Positions 31,903 to 40,211 of a DNA stretch of 64,000 nt are shown in pieces. The notes below the pieces were generated by a model that had not been told where the DNA came from, made no database searches, and saw only the letters and a program-made list of their open reading frames with translations. How positions within the stretch are numbered: position 1 is the first letter of the stretch; every line of letters begins with the position of its first letter. The DNA is from G963708325 sp963708325 (GTDB taxonomy: Bacteria > Actinomycetota > Thermoleophilia > Solirubrobacterales > 70-9). The DNA lies in assembly GCA_963708325.1 (NCBI GenBank), contig OY970203.1, positions 1,922,001 through 1,986,000 of the forward strand, given 5' to 3'. A program made the translations under genes and the position numbers.

Positions 31903-32562
31903 TCACGCCTCGAAGCGATAGCCGGCGCCGCGCACCGTGCGCAGGACGTGGGACCCCACCTTGCGGCGCAGGTAGCCGACGTAGACGTCGACGACGTTGG
32001 ACCCGGGGTCGTGGTTGTAACCCCATACGTGCGACAGCAGCTGCTCGCGGGTCAGCACCTGGTTGGGGTGGCGCATGAACGCCTCCAGCAGGGCGAACTC
32101 CCGCGCGCTCAGCTCGACGACCCTGCCGGCCACGGTCACGCGGCGGTCACGGAGGTCGAGGACGACGTCGCCGACGACAAGGTCCTGGTCGGCGAGCTGG
32201 GCGCTGCCCCGCAGCCTCACGCGGATCCGCGCCAGGAGCTCCTCGAACCGGAACGGCTTGGTGATGTAGTCGTCGGCGCCGCTTTCGAGGCCGGAGACCT
32301 TGTCGGTGACGTCGTCGCGGGCGGTGAGGATGATCACGGGCAGCTGCTGGCCGGTGGCGCGCAGCTCGCGCAGCACGTCGAGCCCGTCCTTGTCGGGCAG
32401 GCCGAGGTCGAGGATCATCAGGTCGAAGTCGGCGTCGCGCGCCAGGGCGCCCGCGACGCCGCCCTCGGTGACGCTGGTGGTCGTGTAGCCGCTGGCGCGC
32501 AGGCCCTTCTCGATGAAGGCCCCGAGCCGGGGCTCGTCCTCGACCACGAGGATCCTGCTCAC
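31903..32562 (-). CDS. OmpR/PhoB-family response regulator
   Basis: 219 aa from GTG 32562, overlapping the kinase stop (GTGA). Receiver domain: acidic pocket VVEDE (Glu 8/Asp 9), phospho-acceptor Asp 52 in MILDLGLPDKDG, Thr in IILTARDD, Lys 102 in YITKPF. C-terminal winged helix: ELSAREFALLEAFMRHPNQVLTREQLLSHVWGYNHDPGSNVVDVYVGYLRRKV and VRGAGYRFEA, a full OmpR-type DNA-binding domain. Transcribed after its kinase. Likely controls envelope genes, possibly the two QYGD-motif small proteins that flank the pair. Confidence 0.93.
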   Translation of the reverse strand: MSRILVVEDEPRLGAFIEKGLRASGYTTTSVTEGGVAGALARDADFDLMILDLGLPDKDGLDVLRELRATGQQLPVIILTARDDVTDKVSGLESGADDYITKPFRFEELLARIRVRLRGSAQLADQDLVVGDVVLDLRDRRVTVAGRVVELSAREFALLEAFMRHPNQVLTREQLLSHVWGYNHDPGSNVVDVYVGYLRRKVGSHVLRTVRGAGYRFEA

Positions 32563-33974
32563 GTGACCTCCTCGCCCGTCGGCGTGGCCGGGAGCACGAG
32601 CGTGAACAGGGCGCCGACTCCGGGGGTGGAGACCAGCTGGACCCGGCCGCCGTGCGCCTCCGCGATCGCCTTGACGATGGCGAGGCCGAGCCCGACCCCG
32701 TGACGGTCCGCCCCGTGGCTGAAGCGGTCGAAGATCTGGTCCTGCTCGCCGGCGCCGATCCCCGGGCCGTGGTCCCGCACCCACAGGAAGGCGCTTCCGT
32801 TCTGCATCGCCGAGCCGAACTCGATCGGGGCGCCGGCGGAGGTCTGCTGGACGGCGTTCTGGGCCAGGTTCACCATCGCCTGGATGATCCGCTGCCGGTC
32901 GGCGGTGAGCGGTCCCACGCCGGCGGACTCGAGCCGCCATGAGCGCGGGCCGAGCGCATCGAGCCTCCTGTAGATCTCGTGCGTGAGGACGTCGAGGTCG
33001 AGCGGCTCGCGCCGCAGGAAGTCCGGGCGCTGCGCCCGCGCAAGCACGAGCAGGTCGTCCACCAGGCGGCTCATCCGGTCGAGCTCGTCCGCCACCAGGG
33101 CCAGCGTCTCGCGGCGCTCGACCGGGTCGTCGCCGAGCAGCTCGAGGTGGCCGCGGATGATGGTGATCGGCGTCCGCAGCTCGTGGCCGGCGTCGCCGAG
33201 GAAGTCCTTCTGGCTGCCGAAGGCGCTCTCCAGCCGGTCGAGCATCGCGTTGAACGTGCGGGACAGCTCGGCGATCTCGTCATGGCCCTTCACCGGGATC
33301 CGCCGCGTCAGGTCCGATTCGCCGATCGAGCGGGCGGTGTCGCTGAGCATTCGCAGCGGCGCCAGCGCCCGCCCGGCGGCGATCCAGACGAGCAGCGACG
33401 CGGTCAGCGCCACGATTATGGAGACGCCCGCCGCGATCCTCACGGATTCGGTCACGTCGCTTCGCTCCGGATCGAGGAACCCCACCGCCGCCAGCACGCC
33501 GCGCTGTCTCCCGCCGAAGCTCACCGGCGTGGCGATGAAGCGGGCGGGCCCGCGGTCGGTCTCGATCTCGCCCCTGACGGGCCGCCTGCTGTCGGCGACT
33601 CCGGCCAGCCCGCGCTGCAGGCGCGGGCCGGCGTTGCTGCTGGAGCGGTAGGCGTCGCCGCCGACGTAGGTGAGGAACGCCTCGCCCTGGCTGGGAGCGT
33701 GTCGGACCAGGAAGGCATCGAAGATCCGGCGCACGTCACCGCCGAAAGGGCTGCCCGTCACGGGATCTTCGGGGCGCTGCGTCAGAGCGCGGAAGCGGCG
33801 CACCTCGGAGTTGAGCGTTCGCTCCACGCGGTCGCCCACCCGAGCGAGCAGGATCTGGCGCAGGACGACGACCGTCGCGGCCGAGGAGAGGGCGAGGAGC
33901 ACGAAGAACGCGACGAGGATGCGCGTGCGCGTGCTGGCGATGAACCTTCGCAGCGGATGGTCCGTGGCGCTCAT
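32559..33974 (-). CDS. Sensor histidine kinase
   Basis: 471 aa from ATG 33974 (GAGAG upstream); GTG 34004 would add 10 residues. Two membrane helices (about 18-38 and 180-201) enclose an extracytoplasmic sensor of about 140 aa (including SFGGRQRGVLAAVGFLDPER). A HAMP linker follows (ALAPLRMLSDTARSIGESDLTRRI). H-box FLGDAGHELRTPITIIRGHLELL with His 264; N-box MVNLAQNAVQQT; G1 VRDHGPGI; G2 GVGLGLAIVKAIAEAHGG. Autophosphorylates and passes phosphate to the coupled response regulator. The signal is unknown. Kinase before regulator is the less common gene order. Confidence 0.92.
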   Translation of the reverse strand: MSATDHPLRRFIASTRTRILVAFFVLLALSSAATVVVLRQILLARVGDRVERTLNSEVRRFRALTQRPEDPVTGSPFGGDVRRIFDAFLVRHAPSQGEAFLTYVGGDAYRSSSNAGPRLQRGLAGVADSRRPVRGEIETDRGPARFIATPVSFGGRQRGVLAAVGFLDPERSDVTESVRIAAGVSIIVALTASLLVWIAAGRALAPLRMLSDTARSIGESDLTRRIPVKGHDEIAELSRTFNAMLDRLESAFGSQKDFLGDAGHELRTPITIIRGHLELLGDDPVERRETLALVADELDRMSRLVDDLLVLARAQRPDFLRREPLDLDVLTHEIYRRLDALGPRSWRLESAGVGPLTADRQRIIQAMVNLAQNAVQQTSAGAPIEFGSAMQNGSAFLWVRDHGPGIGAGEQDQIFDRFSHGADRHGVGLGLAIVKAIAEAHGGRVQLVSTPGVGALFTLVLPATPTGEEVT

Positions 33975-34091
33975 CTCTCGAATGTTGCCGTCAGTACCCG
34001 GCACATCCCGCGTTTCGACGATACCGGGGAAGGCCGGTTTCGGATCCGCGCTCGGCGCGGATGGGCTGCGCCGCCCGTGGAATGCTGTCCG

Positions 34092-34505
34092 CTAGTTGCC
34101 CAGCTTGGTCTGGATCAGGCTGAGCTGGTCGCCGTACTGGACGGCGGTGGGGCTGTTCAGCACAAACGAGCGACCGGCCCCGCCGCCTCCGCCCGCGCCT
34201 CCGGGCGAGCCGAACGGCTGGGAGCCGGCGGCCCCGGACGCGCCGCCCGCGGCCCCTCCGCCAGCTCCGCCCGCCGCGGCGCCGGCCACAGCGCCGGCGC
34301 CACCGCCCGATCCTCCGCCAGACCCGCTGGACCCACCGGGCCCGCCGCCGGGGAGCTGGCCCTTGACCGCGAGCACCTCGTTGCCGTGGGCATTGACGCC
34401 CCCGACCATGCGCTGGCCGTCGTCCTCGAGCAGCAGCTTGTACGCGACCACGGCGAGGATCGCGACTGCCGCCACGTGGGCTGCAATGAGCGCTAGACGC
34501 GGCAT
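34092..34505 (-). CDS. Small membrane-anchored Gly-rich protein with C-terminal QYGD motif
   Basis: 137 aa from ATG 34505 (MPRLALIAAHV); the frame extends to 34547. One N-terminal membrane helix (LIAAHVAAVAILAVVAYKLLLE), then an extracytoplasmic part (DDGQRMVGGVNAHGNEVLAVKGQL), a long Gly/Ala/Ser linker of about 65 residues, and a conserved-looking tail NSPTAVQYGDQLSLIQTKLG. The QYGDxL tail matches the motif in the LPFTG protein at 31493. It is upstream of and in the same direction as the kinase and regulator, so may share their transcript. Function unknown; a sensor partner or surface ligand is plausible. Confidence 0.65.
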   Translation of the reverse strand: MPRLALIAAHVAAVAILAVVAYKLLLEDDGQRMVGGVNAHGNEVLAVKGQLPGGGPGGSSGSGGGSGGGAGAVAGAAAGGAGGGAAGGASGAAGSQPFGSPGGAGGGGGAGRSFVLNSPTAVQYGDQLSLIQTKLGN

Positions 34506-34598
34506 CGGCCTGGGCGGGAGATTGGGGCGCGCGGATGAGATCCGCATGAGAGGGAGATGAGATCTCGTTCCCGGGTCCCCATTTTCCGGTACGCGAGC

Positions 34599-35795
34599 CT
34601 ACAGGCCGAGCTGCCGCCCGAGGATCTCCTTCATGATCTCGTCGGTGCCGCCGCCGATCGGTCCCAGGCGGGCGTCGCGGAGGGCGCGCTCGACCCCGTA
34701 CTCGCGCATGTAGCCATAGCCGCCGTGGATCTGGACGCACTCGTCGGCGATGTCGACCATCGCCCGCTGCGTGAACAGCTTCGCGATCGTCACCTCCCGC
34801 AGCGCACCCGCTCCCGGCGGCCCCGTGTCAACCCCCTCGCTGAACAGCCGCAGCGCGTTGTAGGTGAGCGCGCGAGACGCCTCGATGCTCGTCGCCATCT
34901 CGGCGAACTTGTGGCGGATCGCCTGGAAGCGCCCGACCGGCCGGCCGAAGGCCTCGCGCTCCTTGGCGTAGGCGAGCGTGGTGTCGAAGGCCTTCTGCAT
35001 CCCGCCCAGCGCCCCCAGCGACATCGCCAGCCGCTCCCACTGGAAGTTGGCCATGATCAGTCGAAACCCCTGGTTCTCGCCGCCGAGCAGGTTCTCCTCG
35101 GGAACGTCGACATCGGTGAACGACAGCTCGCCGGTGTCGGAGGCGTGCCAGCCCATCTTCTCGAGCTTGCGCGAGACCTCGTACCCCGGCATGTCGCGCT
35201 CCAGGACGAAAAAGGAGATCCCGTGGTGGCCGCCCTCCTCGCTGGTTCGCACCGCGCACACCAGAAAGTCGGCTCGAACGCCGTTGGTGATGAACGTCTT
35301 CGCTCCGTTGACCACGTAGCCCCCCGGGACCCTGCGCGCGGTGGTGCGGATGCCGGCGACGTTGGACCCTGCCCCGGGCTCGGTGATCCCGAGGGCGCCG
35401 ATCTTCTCGCCGCGGATGCCGGGGACGATCCAGCGCTGCCGCTGCTCCTCGGTGCCGAAGTTGAACACCGGCGGCATCGCGATCGACGAGTGCCCGTTGA
35501 GCCCGGCGGCGACGCCGCCGCTCCCGCCCGATCGCGACAGCTCCTCGGTCCAGACGGCGTCGTGGACGCTGTCGCCCCCCTGGCCCCCGTACTCGGTGGG
35601 GAACTTGAGCCCGAGAAAGCCCAGCTCGCCGCAGCGCTCGAACAGCTCCCGGGGGAACTCCCGCGCCTCCTCCCACTCGTCCACGTGCGGCGCGATCTCG
35701 TTCTGCACGAAGCGCCGCACCGACTGGCGCAGCTCCTCGTGCTCGTCGCTGAAGGGCGGCACCAACGCCCGCTCGCCCGAGTCCTTGAGAATCAA
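34599..35795 (-). CDS. Acyl-CoA dehydrogenase (isovaleryl/long-chain type catalytic Glu)
   Basis: 398 aa from TTG 35795. Signatures: IGALGITEPGAGSNVAGIRTTA and YVVNGAKTFITNG (FAD/substrate), EKMGWHASDTGELSFTDVDVPEENLLG, YAKEREAFGRPVGRFQAIRHKFAEM, and QIHGGYGYMREYGVERALRDARLGPIGGGTDEIM. The Glu of medium-chain enzymes (in YEGT) is Gly here (GGGT), while Glu 254 in QWERLAMS matches the base used by isovaleryl-CoA and long-chain enzymes. Introduces the alpha-beta double bond in an acyl-CoA using FAD; electrons go to ETF. The ribosome-binding site GGAGGAGG lies within the dispersed repeat just upstream. Confidence 0.92.
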   Translation of the reverse strand: MILKDSGERALVPPFSDEHEELRQSVRRFVQNEIAPHVDEWEEAREFPRELFERCGELGFLGLKFPTEYGGQGGDSVHDAVWTEELSRSGGSGGVAAGLNGHSSIAMPPVFNFGTEEQRQRWIVPGIRGEKIGALGITEPGAGSNVAGIRTTARRVPGGYVVNGAKTFITNGVRADFLVCAVRTSEEGGHHGISFFVLERDMPGYEVSRKLEKMGWHASDTGELSFTDVDVPEENLLGGENQGFRLIMANFQWERLAMSLGALGGMQKAFDTTLAYAKEREAFGRPVGRFQAIRHKFAEMATSIEASRALTYNALRLFSEGVDTGPPGAGALREVTIAKLFTQRAMVDIADECVQIHGGYGYMREYGVERALRDARLGPIGGGTDEIMKEILGRQLGL

Positions 35796-35796
35796 A

Positions 35797-35890
35797 CCCG
35801 CCGCCTCCTCCGCTCCCGCTCGCTCGCACTCGAATGACCGGTCACCCGGCTCGCTCGCTCCGGCGTCCGGGGGCGGCGGGGTCGCTGCCC
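35797..35890 (-). repeat. Dispersed 94-bp repeat, copy 1
   Basis: On the minus strand this segment aligns with 38457-38548 (plus strand) over its whole length with two single-base indels and about ten substitutions, including an identical GAGCGAGCGAGCCGGGTG block and GTCATTCGAG. It covers the last 16 codons of the SnoaL-like gene and the gap up to the acyl-CoA dehydrogenase start, to which it contributes the ribosome-binding site. Confidence 0.8.
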
Positions 35891-36315
35891 GGTCCCTTCC
35901 AGTCCTCGATCGTGGTGTAGCCGCGGCCGGCGAAGTCGAAGCCGAGCAGGTCGCCGGTGGGATTTCGGCGGTCGCCGTGGTGATAGGCGCGCACCTCGCA
36001 GATCCGTCCGTCGCGGAGGCGGAACCACTCGGTGCCGCGGTTGATCCGCTTCTCGCCCGACTTCGGGTCGCGCCAGGTCATCGTCCACTCGATCACCGCC
36101 TCGTCGCCCGACTCGATGCCGTGCTCGAGCCACCACTGCCCGTCGAGATTCTCCACCGCCCACTTCGTGTTGTCGCCGATCGCCCGGGCGCCCTGGTGGG
36201 GGCCTAGGCGTGTGTAGTAGTGGACGGCGTCGTCGGTGAAGTGTGAGGCAACCGCCACCGGGTCGCCCGTGTTCAGGGCGGCGTAGTAGGAGCGGATGTG
36301 GTCGAGGTTGTTCAT
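35842..36315 (-). CDS. SnoaL-like/NTF2-fold protein
   Basis: 157 aa. NTF2-like cone fold pattern: IRSYYAALNTGDPVAVASHFTDDAVHYY at the start, then GARAIGDNTKWAVENLD, AVIEWTMTWRDPKSGEKRINRGTEWFRLRDGRICEVRAYH. Such proteins act as cyclases, isomerases, dehydratases or small-molecule binders; no catalytic set can be assigned. The last 16 residues (DPAAPGRRSERAG end) are encoded by the dispersed repeat, so the native C-terminus may have been replaced. Same direction as the acyl-CoA dehydrogenases on each side, with short gaps: one operon. Confidence 0.78.
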   Translation of the reverse strand: MNNLDHIRSYYAALNTGDPVAVASHFTDDAVHYYTRLGPHQGARAIGDNTKWAVENLDGQWWLEHGIESGDEAVIEWTMTWRDPKSGEKRINRGTEWFRLRDGRICEVRAYHHGDRRNPTGDLLGFDFAGRGYTTIEDWKGPGSDPAAPGRRSERAG

Positions 36316-36364
36316 CGAACCCCCTTCTGCCGCTCCGATGCGATCGACGTCGCCCGCCGCGCCC

Positions 36365-37573
36365 TCAGAGGCCGTACGAGCGCCCGATCACGTCGAGCAT
36401 GATCTCGTCGGTCCCCGCCCCGATCCGGTTGAGGCGGACGTCGCGATAGGCGCGCTCGATCTCGTACTCCTTCATGTAGCCGTAGCCGCCGAAGATCTGC
36501 ACGCACTCGTCCGCGACCTCGCAGGCGACCCGCGAGGCGAACAGCTTCGCCTGGGTGATCTCGCGGACCGGGTACTCGCCGTTGGCGAAGCGCCAGGCGG
36601 TCATGTAGTTGAACTGCTTCGCGGCCTCGATCTTCGTCGCCATCTCGGCGAACTTGTGGCGGATCGCCTGGAACTTGCCGATCGGGCGGTCGAAGGCCTC
36701 GCGCTCCTTCGCGTACTCGAGCGTGCGCTCGAACATCCGCTCGCAGGCGGCGTGGCAGCCGACCGAGGCGACCAGGCGCTCTCCCTGGAGCTCCCAGGAG
36801 ATGTGGTAGAAGCCCTTGCCCTCCTGTCCGAGCATGTTCTCGGCCGGCACGCGGACGTCCTCGAAGGAGAGCTCGCCCGTGTCGGAGGCGTGCATCCCCA
36901 TCTTCTCCAGCTCGCGCGAGACCGTGAAGCCGGGCACGTGGTTGCCGTCCTCGTCGCGGAGGTCGACGACGAAGAGCGTCATGCCCTCGTGGCGGGCGCT
37001 CGGGTCCGTCTTGGTGACGAGCACGATGAAGTCGGCGCGGGGGCCGTTGGTGATGAACGTCTTGGAGCCGTTGATCACGTAGTCGTCGCCGTCGCGGATC
37101 GCGGTGGTGCGAATCCCGGCCACGTCGGAGCCCGCCCCGGGCTCGGTGATCCCGAGGCAGCCGATCTTCTCTCCCTTGATTCCTGGGGTCAGGTAGCGCC
37201 GCTTGGTCTGCTCGTTGCCGAGCAGGTGGATCGGGGGCAGCACCATGTCGGTCTGGACCGCGAAGCCCATGTTGGTCCCCCCCGATCCGGAGTAGCTCAT
37301 GCACTCGGCCCGGACCAGCGAGTAGAAGTAGTCGCCGCCCTGGCCGCCGTACTCCTCAGGGAAGCAGAGGCCGAGGTAGCCGAGCTCGCCGGCCCTGCGC
37401 ATCACCTCGGACGGCCACAGGGTCTCCTCCCACTCGTTGCGGTGGGGGTAGAGCTCCTTCTGGACCCATGACTTCATCGACTCGCGCAGGTCCTCGTGCT
37501 CGTCGGTGAAGAACAGATGCTTGCGGGACGCCGCGTGATCGGGCTTGATCACGGACTCGGTCGCTGTCGCCAC
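36365..37573 (-). CDS. Acyl-CoA dehydrogenase (citronellyl-/isovaleryl-CoA dehydrogenase-like)
   Basis: 402 aa from GTG 37573. IGCLGITEPGAGSDVAGIRTTAIRDGDDYVINGSKTFITNG, EKMGMHASDTGELSFEDVRVPAENMLGQEGKGFYHISWELQGERLVAS with candidate catalytic Glu 265 in GERL, YAKEREAFDRPIGKFQAIRHKFAEMATKIEAAKQFNY, and QIFGGYGYMKEYEIERAYRDVRLNRIGAGTDEIM, where the medium-chain YEG Glu is absent. The stretch FAVQTDM resembles citronellyl-CoA dehydrogenase AtuD as I recall it. First gene of the leftward operon, divergent from the enoyl-CoA hydratase operon across 80 bp with an AAGTG-N8-CACTT palindrome. Confidence 0.9.
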   Translation of the reverse strand: MATATESVIKPDHAASRKHLFFTDEHEDLRESMKSWVQKELYPHRNEWEETLWPSEVMRRAGELGYLGLCFPEEYGGQGGDYFYSLVRAECMSYSGSGGTNMGFAVQTDMVLPPIHLLGNEQTKRRYLTPGIKGEKIGCLGITEPGAGSDVAGIRTTAIRDGDDYVINGSKTFITNGPRADFIVLVTKTDPSARHEGMTLFVVDLRDEDGNHVPGFTVSRELEKMGMHASDTGELSFEDVRVPAENMLGQEGKGFYHISWELQGERLVASVGCHAACERMFERTLEYAKEREAFDRPIGKFQAIRHKFAEMATKIEAAKQFNYMTAWRFANGEYPVREITQAKLFASRVACEVADECVQIFGGYGYMKEYEIERAYRDVRLNRIGAGTDEIMLDVIGRSYGL

Positions 37574-37606
37574 GGGGCCTCTCCTTGTGCGCGGGGGGTT
37601 GCCGAA

Positions 37607-37624
37607 AAGTGGACAGTAGCACTT
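37607..37624. promoter_or_regulatory. AAGTG-N8-CACTT palindrome, candidate operator
   Basis: A perfect 5-bp inverted repeat with an 8-bp spacer, in the 80-bp region between the divergent acyl-CoA dehydrogenase and enoyl-CoA hydratase operons. A MerR-type regulator ends the rightward operon and is the natural candidate to bind here. Confidence 0.4.
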
Positions 37625-37640
37625 CTCACTTACCAGATGC

Positions 37641-37646
37641 TATTGT
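37641..37646 (+). promoter_or_regulatory. -10-like box TATTGT of the enoyl-CoA hydratase operon
   Basis: TATTGT lies 7 nt before ATG 37654, with no ribosome-binding site; a leaderless first gene is likely. Confidence 0.45.
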
Positions 37647-37653
37647 GGCGCCG

Positions 37654-38433
37654 ATGGCCGACAAGGTCCTCTACGAGGTCTCCGGGGGCGTCGCGACCGT
37701 GACGCTGAACGAGCCCGAGAAGGCCAACCGCCTGTCGGGAGAGATGCTGACCGAGCTGGTCGAGGCGATGCGTGCCGCACGCGACGACGAGGACGCCCGC
37801 GCCGTCGTCCTCACCGGCGCCGGCGAGAAGGCGTTCTGCGCCGGCGCCGACCTCGGCGGGTTCGGCGCCGACGCGCCGCTCGTCCAGAAGCACTTCGCCT
37901 CGGACCTTTTCCTCGAGTTCTTCCGCCTGATGCCGCGGCTGGGCAAGCCCTCGCTGTGCGCCGCCAACGGCCACGTGCTCGCCGGCGGGATGGGACTGGC
38001 GCTGTCGTGCGACCTGCTGATCGCCAGGGAGGGCGCGATGTTCGGCACCCCCGAGATAAACGTTGGCGCGTTCCCCTACATGATCATGGCGATCATCTAC
38101 CGCAACGTACCTCGCAAGAAGGTGAACGAGATGATGCTGCTGGGGGAGCGCATCAGCGCCGAGGAGGCCGTCACGTACGGGCTGGCCAACCGCGTCGTCG
38201 CGGCGGACGAGTTCGACGACGCGGTTCGCGACTGGGCCGGGAAGCTGGCCTCGAAGAGCCCGGTGCTGATGAAGCTCGGCCACAACGCGATGTACCGCCA
38301 GCAGGACATGGCGCTCGACGACGCGCTGGAGTTCCTGCGCAGCCAGCTCTCGCTGACGTTCACGACCGAGGACATCGTCGAGGGCGTCACCGCCTTCTTC
38401 GAAAAGCGCGAGCCGGAATGGAAGGGGCGTTAG
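37654..38433 (+). CDS. Enoyl-CoA hydratase family protein (methylglutaconyl-CoA hydratase-like context)
   Basis: 259 aa from ATG 37654; codons upstream in frame are non-coding in character. Crotonase fold: AVVLTGAGEKAFCAGADLGGFG and CAANGHVLAGGMGLALSCDLLIAREGAMFGTPEINVGAFPYMIMAIIYRNVPRKKVNEMMLLGERISAEEAVTYGLANRVV. The FGTPEINVGAFP segment, with a Glu near the active site, fits hydratases. The C-terminus ends in GVTAFFEKREPEWKGR. First gene of the rightward operon; the next start follows after 2 nt. Next to a methylcrotonyl/geranyl-CoA-type carboxylase it would hydrate the carboxylated enoyl-CoA; this is inference. Confidence 0.88.
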   Translation: MADKVLYEVSGGVATVTLNEPEKANRLSGEMLTELVEAMRAARDDEDARAVVLTGAGEKAFCAGADLGGFGADAPLVQKHFASDLFLEFFRLMPRLGKPSLCAANGHVLAGGMGLALSCDLLIAREGAMFGTPEINVGAFPYMIMAIIYRNVPRKKVNEMMLLGERISAEEAVTYGLANRVVAADEFDDAVRDWAGKLASKSPVLMKLGHNAMYRQQDMALDDALEFLRSQLSLTFTTEDIVEGVTAFFEKREPEWKGR

Positions 38434-38435
38434 GC

Positions 38436-40211
38436 ATGGCGACGAGTGAGCAAGGTGGGCAGCACCCCGCCGCCCCGGACGCGGAAGCGAGCGAGCCGGG
38501 TGGCCAGTCATTCGAGGGCGAGCGAGCGGGAGCAGAGGAGGCGGCGGGCAGTGATTCGGCCGCGGCGGACGCGAAGCGGAGCACGCGGCCGGAACATGAT
38601 TCGAGCGAGCACCAGGCCGAGGCCGCGGAAGCATCGGCCGGCACCGAGCACGGCGGCGAGACCGGGATGAAGGGGCTGGTGGACGACCTTCACGACCGCC
38701 GCGAGAAGGCCAAGCTCGGCGGCGGCGAGGAGAAGATCGCCGTCCAGCACGAGCGCGGCAAGCTGACGGCGCGCGAGCGGCTCGACCTGCTCTGCGATCC
38801 TGGGACGTTCGTCGAGATCGGCATCCACGCCGGCCCCCACTTCGCCCAGCGCGCCATGGACGGCAAGGATGCCCCCGCGGACGGGGTGATCACCGGCTGG
38901 GGCGACATCGAGGGCCGCACCTGCGCGATCGCCGCCTACGACTTCACCGTGATGGCCGGGTCGATGGGGATGACCGGAGAGCTGAAGGTTGGGCGCATGC
39001 GCGAGATGGCCCTGCAGAAGCGGATGCCGATGGTCTGGCTGCTCGACTCGGCCGGAGCACGGATCCAGGAGGCAGCGGGGTCGCTGTTCGCCGGCTCGGG
39101 CCATCTGTTCCGCGAAGAGGTGACGATGTCCGGGGTGATCCCGATGGTCGCCGCGATGCTCGGGCCCTGCGCCGCAGGGACCGCCTACATCCCGGGGCTG
39201 GCCGACTTCGTGCCGATGGTTGTCGGGCAGGGCGCGATGGCGCTGGCCGGCCCGCACCTCACAAAGGCGGTCACCGGCGAGGACATCTCGATGGAGGACC
39301 TCGGCGGCGCCAAGGTCCATTGTCGGAAGTCGGGCGTCGGCGACCTCGAGGTCAAGGACGACCCCGAGTGCATCGAGGTCGTCAAGCAATACCTCTCTTT
39401 CTTCCCTCCCAACTGCGAGGAGCGCCCCCCGATCCGCGAAACGAAGGACCCGGACGACCGGATGTCAGAGAAGCTGCTCGACATCGTCCCCGAGTCGGCG
39501 CGGCATCCCTACGACATGTACGAGGTGATCGCAGAGATCGTCGACGACGGCGAGATCCTCGACATCAAGCCGAAGTTCGCGAAGACGATCATCACCTGTC
39601 TGGCGCGCTTCGGCGGGCAGCCCTGCGGCATCGTCGCCAGCCAGCCCAAGCAGCTCGGCGGCATCCTGGAGAACGACTCCGCCGACAAGGCCGCTCGCTT
39701 CGTCAACCTCTGCGACGCCTTCGGCATCCCGCTGCTCTTCCTCCAGGACGTGCCCGGCTTCATGGTCGGCTCGAAGGTCGAGCACGCCGGGATCATTCGC
39801 CATGGCGCGAAGATGCTCTACGCGGTCTCGCGCGCGACGGTGCCGAAGATCACGGTGGTCGTCCGAAAGGCCTACGGCGCCGGCTACTACGTGATGAACG
39901 GCAAGGCCTACGAGCCCGACCTGATCGTTGCCTGGCCGACCGCAGAGATCTCGGTGATGGGTCCGGAGGGCGCGGTCAACATCATCGGCCGCTCGACGAT
40001 CGAGGCATCCGAGGACCCCGAGAAGACGCGGGCGGAGATGGTCGCCAAGGTGAAGGAGACGATCGATCCCTACATCGCCGCCAAGAACGACCTGATCGAC
40101 GACGTGATCGACCCGCGCGAGACCCGCCCGACGATCATCCGCGGCCTTCGGATGTCCGCGAACAAGAAGATCGAGCGCCCGTGGCGCAAGCACGGGGTGA
40201 TGCCCGTATGA
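38436..40211 (+). CDS. Acyl-CoA carboxylase carboxyltransferase subunit (methylcrotonyl/geranyl-CoA type)
   Basis: 591 aa from ATG 38436. The core from about residue 78 is a complete carboxyltransferase: KLTARERLDLLCDPGTFVEIG, PADGVITGWGDIEGRTCAIAAYDFTVMAGSMG, WLLDSAGARIQEAAGS, LAGPHLTKAVTGEDISMEDLGGAKVHCRKSGVGD, and VPGFMVGSKVEHAGIIRHGAKMLYAVSRATVPKITVVVRKAYGAGYYVMNG. The HCRKSG block is typical of methylcrotonyl- and geranyl-CoA carboxylases rather than propionyl-CoA carboxylase. Residues 1-77 are acidic, Ala/Ser-rich, and partly encoded by a dispersed repeat; ATG 38667 is an alternative start. No biotin carboxylase subunit is in the window; a free biotinyl domain is at 23017. Overlaps the next gene by 4 nt. 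Confidence 0.88.
   Translation: MATSEQGGQHPAAPDAEASEPGGQSFEGERAGAEEAAGSDSAAADAKRSTRPEHDSSEHQAEAAEASAGTEHGGETGMKGLVDDLHDRREKAKLGGGEEKIAVQHERGKLTARERLDLLCDPGTFVEIGIHAGPHFAQRAMDGKDAPADGVITGWGDIEGRTCAIAAYDFTVMAGSMGMTGELKVGRMREMALQKRMPMVWLLDSAGARIQEAAGSLFAGSGHLFREEVTMSGVIPMVAAMLGPCAAGTAYIPGLADFVPMVVGQGAMALAGPHLTKAVTGEDISMEDLGGAKVHCRKSGVGDLEVKDDPECIEVVKQYLSFFPPNCEERPPIRETKDPDDRMSEKLLDIVPESARHPYDMYEVIAEIVDDGEILDIKPKFAKTIITCLARFGGQPCGIVASQPKQLGGILENDSADKAARFVNLCDAFGIPLLFLQDVPGFMVGSKVEHAGIIRHGAKMLYAVSRATVPKITVVVRKAYGAGYYVMNGKAYEPDLIVAWPTAEISVMGPEGAVNIIGRSTIEASEDPEKTRAEMVAKVKETIDPYIAAKNDLIDDVIDPRETRPTIIRGLRMSANKKIERPWRKHGVMPV
38457..38548 (+). repeat. Dispersed 92-bp repeat, copy 2
   Basis: Inverted relative to copy 1 at 35797-35890. 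It is read in frame as GQHPAAPDAEASEPGGQSFE and onward, residues 8-38 of the carboxyltransferase, so either the element has been domesticated as an N-terminal extension or the true start is downstream. Confidence 0.8.

Noticed and set aside
37585..37653. N-terminal extension of the enoyl-CoA hydratase from the upstream in-frame start
   Set aside because: The 23 extra codons have no family match and cover the -10 box and the promoter palindrome; ATG 37654 gives the normal crotonase start.
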